Assembly (NCBI GenBank): GCA_032719365.1
Contig: CM064872.1
Span: 21,731,572-21,795,571 of the forward strand
Direction of reading: 5' to 3'
DNA from: Prinsepia uniflora
Taxonomy: Eukaryota; Streptophyta; Magnoliopsida; Rosales; Rosaceae
DNA length: 64,000 bases
A model generated the notes under the pieces. It was not told where the DNA came from, searched no databases, and worked only from the letters and a program-made list of their open reading frames with translations. Positions 56,446 through 64,000 of the stretch are shown here, piece after piece; position 1 is the first letter of the stretch; each line of letters starts with the position of its first letter. The position numbers and the translations under genes were made by a program.

Positions 56446-57663
56446 TGTAACAACCCGACCCAAAATTTTGTGATTTCAATGGATGAGTGACACTTGTCAC
56501 TCACCCATTGATCCTTATCCGTGTTGCCTTTCTCCTCCCAGGTTTAACATACCTGAAACCCACCCCTACCTCTTTCCATCATTTTCCTCATCTGTGGCTT
56601 CGGTGTGAGAAGGAGAGAGTGAGGTTGAGAGTCCAAGAGGGAAGATAGAGAGATGAGGAAACATAGAGGGGCTAGCTAGAACCCAGAAACAGATTAAACC
56701 CGTGAAACTTTAAAGGTTGGATTGTGGGTTTCTCATTTAACATGTTTGGAACGTGTAACTAGGGCCCTAGTTGTGCTCGTTGAGTTTCTGCGAGGCTGCA
56801 GGGTAGAAAAAATGCAAGAAAATGATGCAGGATGGAGCTCTAGAGGGAGCTCAAAGCTCAATCGTGGGTGTCGAGCTTTGTTGGAGGCTTTGTAGGTATG
56901 TTCTTCATGTTCTTAGCCCATAGATTGTTTTCTGGGTAGGCTAGGATTAGAACGGTAAAGAATGGTAAAATTTGGATGTAAAACGACGAAGTTAGAACCG
57001 GGTCACGATTCGAGTCGACTGACACATTACAAGGTGGCTAGTTGACCCGACGAGAGCTTGACGACGATGACGTGGCACACCATGTCATCTTGTCAAGCCA
57101 CGTGGTAGACCAGGGTAGGTGACACGTGGCGAATTAACAGGGACTGTCAACCTTGACAACAGCATGACGTCATGGTGACATCGACAATGACACGTGGCAC
57201 CAATAAGGGGGTGCCACATGGCAGATTTCAGATTGTCAAATGTCAGATGTTAGGATGATGTCAGCAGCTGAAGACAGCGTTGACCGCAAATGGACGAAAC
57301 TTTGACTAGTGTGTGGGCTCAAATTTCGAGGTGAAAATTGATATTGTCCAAAAGGTTTCGACATCCTGAATCCAATGGTGGTGGTTTTAGGTCGATCAGA
57401 GATCGTTTGGTTGGTATTTTGGAGGTTTTTCTCCTCAGGGAGCGTGTTCGAGACTCATTTTTGGTTTTGGAGTTTTTGGGGGTTTCTTGTATGGACTCAT
57501 ATGGATTTTTGGTGACTCCCAGGTATGACTTTGATAGGCCCGAATATCTCGGAGGTTTCAAATTTTCTTACAGCACGTGTTTTGAGCGACCGATTGTGCT
57601 GTGAGTGGACTGTTTCTTTCATAACTTTCATGTATGCATTATTAGATGTTTTCACTTGTTAAA

Positions 57664-60600
57664 TGTCAGGACCCACCCAGGTTTCCCCCCGAAACCCGAG
57701 GTAAATCCTGCTCCCGTCTGACTCCCCGACACAACACCAAAGTAAAACTCACACGCAACCCCCAAAGTACTCAGTCAGACGCAGGAGAAACTATACAATA
57801 CATCCCGAAGTTAAAAGTTTACAGAGCATAGTCCCAAATACACAGGAAAGAAAACCGATAAACTAGATACATGCACGCGGAAAAGAAAAACACTCCGGGA
57901 TCCCTCTCGCGACTGCTATGCCTCAGACGCCGCCTCGACGCCGAAACCCCGCTCTAGCCCCACGACCTGGAGGGCAGTTTAAAACAGAAGGTGTGAGTGA
58001 ACCATAAATAAAAGAAAAGGTTCTAAAACCATTTTATAAGAAAACCAGGTTTAGCCCTCCGTTTTGAAACCACATGCATAACTCAGTTATTAAAACAATT
58101 ATAAATCAATCACCATAAAACATTATAAGAAACAGAAACACTATAAAACGGTTATAGAAATCATATCATAAGCACCATAAACCGTATCATAAAACGTGAA
58201 TATCAAACCATCATTTTCCGATCAAACTTGCTGGACCTATACGAGTCTTTAAACTCCCGAGTCTTTAAACTCAATCCAGGCCTCAATAATATCCGAGTCT
58301 TTAAACTCCTGAGTCTTTAAACTCAACAGGCCTACGAGGGAAATATCAATATATTCGAGTCTTTAAACTCCCGAGTCTTTAAATTCAATCTGGGTCTTTA
58401 AACCCAATCCGGGCCTGTCCCCCGTCAATCAATATCCGGGTCTTTAAACCCAATATCCAGATCCAGCAAATCCAATCCAAAACCAATTTAAAATCAATTC
58501 TAAATCCATATTCAAACTCGAATCCGAAATCACCAGTCTGATGCCCTTCTAGCGTTCAGAACCGTCATTCCGAACCCAAATCCGGAAATTCATTGATCAA
58601 CTTTAAAACCAAATCTCGTTTCCCGAAATCCGTTTCTAAAACCGAAAATCCCTTAATCACCAAATCATGTTTCAAAATCCCTTTATAAGCATTCAAACCA
58701 GTTATCCTTTGAAAACCCCAAAACCATGGCATTTTACTCAGAAATCGACTTTCCTCGTAAAACGTGCCAAATACCGTACTTCCTCGAAAAACGTGCAACA
58801 ATGTAAAACCAACAAAGCATATTCGATAAACATAGAATCATGACTAAATCCATACAACAATTATAGGAAAACAGTTATGCATGCTCGAGTTTAAGGAAAG
58901 GGTCCACTCACAGTACCGAGCCCTCAATCGCGTCCTGAACGTCTCGTACGTTCCTCAGCTTCCTCAGAAACTCCCGATCCTGTCAACAATCACCAAAGTA
59001 CGTCACTAACACGTCTACGAAGATCCACCTAATTTCCCTCAAAAATCCCCGGGTCCTAAACGTAACGAATTGGAACCCTAAGCCTTCACCCTCGCGGAAC
59101 TACATTGAATCGACGTCCGATTAACCCGAAACCAACTCCAACGGACTCGTCACAACACCAAGACCAAAAACCTAGTTGACACTTTCCCCAAACACCGCCG
59201 CACGCGCCCCCACGCGCCAGCTACAGTGTCACCGTCTACCTCAAGCAGACCCGGTTCGACACAGTGTCTGCAACTTGAACCGGCGAGGACGGTTCGCCGT
59301 CGTGCCTGCACCAAAACACCTCATTCCTTCACCCACTGCTTCATCTAGTCCTAGGCTATCCATTCCCGTACTCCAATCACCTCGACACGGCCTAATACTC
59401 ATCGACTCGAACTCGAAACAAAACCCGAACACTGCCCTGTTTCCTTCTCCGGCCACCCAGGTCACCTCCCATCACGGTGGCTAACTTAAACCCTTCCTAG
59501 GACCATCCTAAACCTCACCCAACTCACCAAGACCGTCGACTCTACCCCATACTTCACGACTCTACGTTTGAAGAAAAACGGAAAAACAGGGCACACAAGG
59601 CACCTTCCGTCGTCTAGCCTCCACCGTGCACTTCCCCGTCATGGCAGCACAACCAGAAGACACCCATGCCTCAACTGAGTCCCCTAGACCTCCCTAGACT
59701 CTTCGATTCAACCCCTAAGCTCACGACTTTCGACTTGAAAATCGACGGCAAAACAGAGTATCGAAAGGGAGAATAAGAAATTACTTGCCTCCTGTCGCCG
59801 TCGTGAGCTCAGCCGTGAGGCAGTAGCTCCTCCCGTCCACCTCCAGCCTCTGGACACCTACTCTGGCCTCGCTTGATCGATCACAGCCGCAACACCACCC
59901 ACAAACACTCACTTCCTCCATGTTTTCCTTACTGTTTTCCCGTGGCTCCCAACTCCCCCACACACTACCACCGCACCTCAAAACCGCCTCTTTGTCTCCC
60001 TCTTGACCTCTAATCACTTACTCCCTCACCAATTCACCCAACTCACACAAAATACCGTCCAATTTCTCTCAATTCTCTCCCTCTGCTTCTCTCTGGATCG
60101 AAGAACACACACACGAGCACCCCAAATAATTGGGACCGTGCACACGCCTAGAAGCCACTAGGCCTTTGCCACGCGTCACCATCCTCTCCTCTCCCTCACA
60201 TCTGTTTCAATCTCAGCCCTCCATCTATCCCTATCTGATGCACACATCCCAGAGCACAAAAGACCAAAATGCCCTTCTGTTATAACCAAAATTACAACTT
60301 TGCCACTACCTTTCTAGACCCGTAACTCCCATATCGTAAGTCCGATGAATACGTGCCGCCTGTCGTTGGATTCAGGACGACAAGATCTCTCTAACGGTCC
60401 TAAGTCAACAAGTCAAAACCCGATCATACAAAAAGTCAACTATTCCCCCTACTTTAACCAAATTACGGTTATGCCCTCAACCTTCCGAACATCGTAACTT
60501 CCTCCTCGGATGTCGGAATCGGGCGTACCACCTGTCTACGGATTCACAACGTCCTAAACTATGTCCTGGTCATCGGTCAAAGTCCAATTGACCGCCCGAA

Positions 60601-60745
60601 CTAAAAGTCAACTATTTACCCGAACCGGGGGCAAAATCGTCATTCTACCCTATTGGTCCAAAAGTACCCAACTAAGTACTACTTAAACTCACTAATCCCA
60701 TCTTAAACACAATCTTAACCCTACTTTCCGGGATGGGTCGTTACA
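57664..60745 (-). mobile_element. Inner solo LTR (minus), 3.1 kb (TSD TTAAA)
   Basis: It runs TGTCAGGACCC...GGGTCGTTACA on plus, thus minus-oriented. TTAAA flanks it exactly (57659-57663 and 60746-60750). It sits inside an LTR of the same family in opposite direction. It contains the GAGTctttaaACTC array (58243-58450). The GC-rich block 59190-59230 (cacgcgcccccacgcgcc) matches that at 23600 and 29111. Frames inside are not genes. Confidence 0.94.
58243..58450. repeat. Hairpin array GAGT-ctttaa-ACTC / GGGT-ctttaa-ACCC
   Basis: About five GAGTCTTTAAACTC units, one with ATTC, and two GGGTCTTTAAACCC units are interspersed with AGGCCT phrases. The second arm position changes A to G together with its partner T to C. 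Confidence 0.9.
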
Positions 60746-60854
60746 TTAAATGCTATGGTTTAGCATGATTATGATTGTGAATATATGCTTGGATTTTAAA
60801 CCCATTTTTGGTTATTTCTGAATAGCCAGTTATGGAGGTTTTGGAAACTGTGTT

Positions 60855-60960
60855 TTGGGCTGGTGCCCTTTGGGAACTATTTTGGGTTGCTGCCCCTATG
60901 GAAATTGTTTTGGGCTACTGCCCTTATGGAAATTGTTTTGGGCTGGTGCCCGGTTTTCAA
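60855..60960. repeat. Hairpin array GGGC-tggt-GCCC in the outer LTR
   Basis: Four units about 32 bp apart: GGGC-tggt-GCCC, GGG-ttgctg-CCC, GGGC-tact-GCCC and GGGC-tggt-GCCC, with spacers like 'tatggaaattgtttt'. Confidence 0.88.
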
Positions 60961-61646
60961 ATTATTCTCATTTTGGTTATGTTATATGTTCTGGATTAGT
61001 CAGCCTCAAGCAATTGGATCTCCATTCTGGAGTTGGACTTCGTAGATCCGTAGTTGTCTATCGGTAGTATAGATGGGATGCTAGTTGGAGTAGTGATCTG
61101 GTTGGACTAGTGAGACAAGATTTGACTTATGGCTAGTTGGTCTAGTGTCATCAAGTTTGGCTTTTAGTCCTCGTGATATGTGTTAAAGTTTTCAAAATGG
61201 CTTAGAGTCGACGATTTCATTAAAATGTGCGCTAGAGGGCCTTTTATATTTATATGGTTTTGGGTTAAACCCATTGTTTATATATACTGATGTTTTATTT
61301 CAAAGAAATTATTTCTTGGCTATGCATGCATGTGTTATAAAACGGAGGGTTACATGATTGATCTGGAAAATGGTTTTCCAATACTTTGTTTCTTTCGACT
61401 CACACTTTTTCTTGGTTTTGGCACCCTCTAGGTAGATCGCGAACGCGGTCTGTAAGAAGGCTGAGGCATCACGAGGATTTATGTACTCTGATTATCCGAG
61501 GTAAGAAGTAGGTTATCTCTGGTCTGACACGTGGTTATTATGTCTTTTTGGTTTTTGAGGGTAAATAAGTCATTCCTTTAAGGACGTATCATACGGGAGC
61601 AGGTCCTCCCACAGTAATCGAGGGGATTACAGGGAGGGTCCTATCA

Positions 61647-62320
61647 TTTCGACTTTAAAAAAAATAGGCGATCAATTTCTTGCTGATTGTATGACAATCA
61701 CATTATTGAAAGAAACTTTACTTATACTATCAGTAATAAAGAGACAATAGAGGATTTTGATACTATTAAGACTCAAATGATACAATTTAAAATTAGAAGT
61801 GATTATTTGTATTTGCATTGCATGTTTAATTATGAGTTTTGTTGTAATTTTTTATTTTTGTTTCCATCAAACTTTTAGTTATATATGTATATTTTTGCAT
61901 TTTAGAGATAAAGCTCATTACGTCCTCTGTGATTGGGTTCGTGTATCTTTTATTTTTATTAATGAAATTCACTCGTACAGTTAAGTTTTTTTTACATCAA
62001 GTAAGAAAATTTAGTCTATCTAAAAATTGAATTCAGGAGCCGTCATTGACCCTACCTTATGCCATTTATCAACCCACCATAATTATTAATTTGGCTTAAA
62101 TGATTAAAATACCCTTGCTACTCAGCAACGGTTTGATAAAATTGAAAAAAAAAAAATGGAGCAAATTGTGGACATGAATTAATTCAATAAATAAGCAATA
62201 ATAACTTAACCAACTATTCCATGATTAGGAAAAACTATTAAAATTAAATAATCAAAAGATATGTTACCAATTTTACTTTAAAGATATAATATAATATTCT
62301 TACCTAAAATTCTGTCACGA
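61647..62320. other. Intergenic AT-rich sequence upstream of the peptide gene
   Basis: No exon recognised. The short open frames have no features. It probably includes the promoter of the gene at 62421. Confidence 0.5.
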
Positions 62321-62325
62321 GCTTC

Positions 62326-62333
62326 ATATAAAT
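62326..62333 (+). promoter_or_regulatory. Candidate TATA box
   Basis: ATATAAAT lies about 90 bp before the chosen start codon of the cysteine-rich peptide gene, a normal plant distance allowing a 5' UTR of roughly 60 bp. Confidence 0.5.
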
Positions 62334-62420
62334 TCATTCGCATTAACCCTCGACAATATGCAAACTAAACAACTGAAACAATTAGAGCTTACAGTTTCCT
62401 TCCAACTCGAATCCAGACTA

Positions 62421-62856
62421 ATGGAAATCAACAAAATGGCTGCCTTTTGCTTCGTCTTTTTTCTTATCGCATGTTGTTACTTTGTCTCTCCCTCCCTCTT
62501 TTTCTATACAATAGCATTTTCTTTATACTACATGAAAACATTGCTAATGAAATAAATTTACAGGTTCACCAATTTTGAAGGTTGCGGGAACTAAGTTGGT
62601 TGGAAGAGGACCATTGGACGCATATTTATGTACTTCCCATCGTGAGTGTAAAGAAGACATATGTCTAGGACACCAAGGAAAATGCGAAAAGGGTGCATGC
62701 AACTGTGGTGCCTCTTATACTGAAGCACCTAGTTTAATTGGAACGGCGCCAACATCTACAAATTTTCCACCATGTATTCGTGATAGTGATTGTACTAAAC
62801 AAGAATTCTGTAGATCGAAGATCAGATGTGTGAATGGGCAATGCCATTGCTTATAG
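62421..62856 (+). CDS. Secreted cysteine-rich peptide with two six-Cys modules (exons 62421-62475, 62564-62856)
   Basis: Exon 1 starts MEINKMAAFCFVFFLIACC, a classic signal peptide, and ends at T|GTTACT. The acceptor TTTACAG is at 62563. The spliced frame gives about 115 aa ending at TAG 62854-62856. Exon 2 has two modules: C-X5-C-X4-C-X6-C-X4-C-X-C (residues CTSHRE...CNC) and C-X5-C-X5-C-X5-C-X4-C-X-C (CIRDSD...CHC), joined by about 25 residues rich in A/S/T/P. This layout, with signal peptide in exon 1 and cysteine domain in exon 2, is that of plant defensin-like/NCR-type peptides. The two-module form is less usual. An in-frame ATG at 62358 would bury the signal. No lesion is seen. Substrate or receptor is unknown. 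Confidence 0.72.
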
Positions 62857-63750
62857 CAATATATATATTAGTTCTGAATTACATAAATGGCATATGTCGG
62901 GACAAATACTAGTTGCAAAATCATGTATTGTCAAAATAAAATTAAATAAATCCAAAAATGCTTATTGAAATATTATATGATATTTTCTCCCTTACATTAT
63001 AGTATCATAACAGATCCTGAGGAGTCTAGTAGCTTTTGTAAAACACTTTTTTTCTTTTTGTCAATACAAGGATATTGAAGATATTGGATAGAACTCTCCT
63101 TAACGAGAAATTAATTAATCGATATCTCTCACTCTACTATAAAGTGAATACGAATACCATTAGATTAGTGATACTAGTGGCTTATAAACCACCCCTACAT
63201 GTATTAGAAATGTAGTTTAGAAAACGTTCAAAGTATTTAGTCTCCAAGCACTTTCCCGTACTAGAAAATATTCCTCTGTACTAGAAAATATTCCGTTGAT
63301 TTTATTTAATACTAAGATGCATATTCTAGTATGACTATAATCTAATTGAGAAAAGTGTAACTTTTCACATACAATGTCGTCGAGGTTCAAGTTCGAGAAT
63401 ACTAATACGTAGCCCAAGACTATAATTACCAACTCTTTTGTCACAAATATCCCATTCTTTGGGACAAAGAATTAGGAGCGAAGAATTAATCTCTAAGCCA
63501 AATGGTAATTTCATCCAAGGCATATGGTACATTCACCCATCGATCCTTGATTTCTAGTTGCATTCATCCTATCCATAATTATTTTAAATTTATAAAATAA
63601 TTATGTTATGTGTGATTTCTATGAGTCATGTGTAAAGTTTCAATGAGTCATATGTATATTTTCAATGAGTCATAAATGTACCTTATTTAGTAAGGAATTA
63701 AACCTATTCATTGATCTGTCCATGACTATCCTCTAAATACTCCCTCCTCA
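62857..63750. other. 3' flank and intergenic sequence
   Basis: AATAAA-like signals lie at 62935-62950. The direct repeat 'tactagaaaatattcc' occurs at about 63258 and 63279. Three units of about 24 bp with 'caatgagtcat' lie at 63620-63675. No gene is supported. Confidence 0.55.
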
Positions 63751-64000
63751 TGTAACGACCCGTTCCGAAATTACGTGATTAGCGAGACTAATAAAGAATT
63801 AATCGAGACAAATCAGGATTAGTCGAGATGAAATGACGATTTTGCCCCTAGAAGGGTCAAAATTTGACTTTTGACCTGAGAGGTCATTGACACGTGGATC
63901 AAGATTCGTTATGTAGATTGAGACGATACAAGTCCGTAGACAGGCAGCACGTTGAAATCGGACATCGTACGAAAAAATTGCTGGTCAAGGACAGTTTTAT
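63751..64000 (+). mobile_element. Start of another large LTR, cut by window end
   Basis: TGTAACGACCC at 63751 is followed by the family text 'gattttgcccctagaagg', 'tttgacctgagaggtc' and 'gtccgtagacaggcagcacg', co-linear with 36165-36400. The orientation is plus. Confidence 0.9.

Larger units (their letters stand above)
56446..61646 (+). mobile_element. Outer LTR (plus), split by an inverted solo LTR
   Basis: The left part, 56446-57663, starts TGTAACAACCC. The right part, 60751-61646, ends GGGTCCTATCA. Joined at the duplication TTAAA it is about 2.1 kb. Flanks are TTTAG (56441-56445) and TTTCG (61647-61651), a possible duplication with one mismatch. No interior is attached, so it is probably a solo LTR itself. 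It carries the palindrome GTGACACTTGTCAC (56487-56500) and hairpin units at 60855-60960. Confidence 0.85.

Noticed and set aside
59176..59484. 102-codon frame rich in P/S/R
   Set aside because: Lies inside the inner solo LTR 57664-60745 and is not shared in frame with other copies.
56441..61651. Perfect target duplication for the outer LTR
   Set aside because: Flanks are TTTAG and TTTCG, one mismatch, so the duplication is only probable.

Overview
The window is nuclear DNA of a flowering plant, probably a eudicot. Spliced genes with GT-AG introns sit in a dense mass of LTR retrotransposons (Ty3/gypsy Tekay-like, Tat-like and Athila-like, plus Ty1/copia), a TRIM, a fold-back MITE and LINE debris. 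The species cannot be named from sequence alone. No rRNA, tRNA, CRISPR or organellar genes were seen.

Gene space is small. 9.8-12.3 kb holds a two-exon gene for a small conserved plant protein whose intron carries a 456-bp tandem duplication and a MITE-like insert. 14.2-16.0 kb holds a five-exon cinnamyl-alcohol-dehydrogenase-like gene broken by a nonsense codon and frameshifts. A minus-strand importin-alpha relic is split between 21.0-21.25 kb and 30.96-31.6 kb by a 9.7-kb retroelement. 62.4-62.9 kb holds a two-exon gene for a secreted peptide with two six-cysteine modules, the best candidate for an intact unusual gene.

Retroelement layout: 0-0.35 kb end of a large LTR; 0.35-2.8 kb Athila-like LTR, PBS and deleted interior; 2.8-8.3 kb decayed Tekay-like pieces with a complete TRIM (6746-7459, TSD GAAAT); 8.5-8.9 kb long palindrome; 17.8-19.2 kb 3' half of a copia element; 19.2-20.8 kb minus LTR; 21251-30956 gag-only Tat-like element (TSD TGATC) whose 5' LTR is split by a 3.3-kb solo LTR (TSD ACGAT); 32-39.1 kb non-coding internal region plus 2.9-kb LTR; 39.6-43.3 kb minus-strand remnant with PBS; 43403-46194 solo LTR (TSD TAGTA); 46.2-48.5 kb Athila-like tail; 48.5-53.2 kb chromodomain gypsy element with gag-pol; 53.3-54.0 kb DUF4283-like ORF; 56446-61646 LTR split by an inverted solo LTR (57664-60745, TSD TTAAA); 63751-end the start of another LTR.

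The most unexpected pattern is inside the large LTRs (TGTAAC...GTCA ends) and two related internal regions. These carry tandem arrays of very short inverted repeats whose loops or spacers stay alike while the two arms change together (for example AGCATC/GATGCT, AGCGTC/GACGCT, GACGTC/GACGTC around a three-base loop). The arrays differ between copies, yet pairing is kept. This looks like a selected hairpin or palindromic binding-site array and is the main candidate for an undescribed system here.
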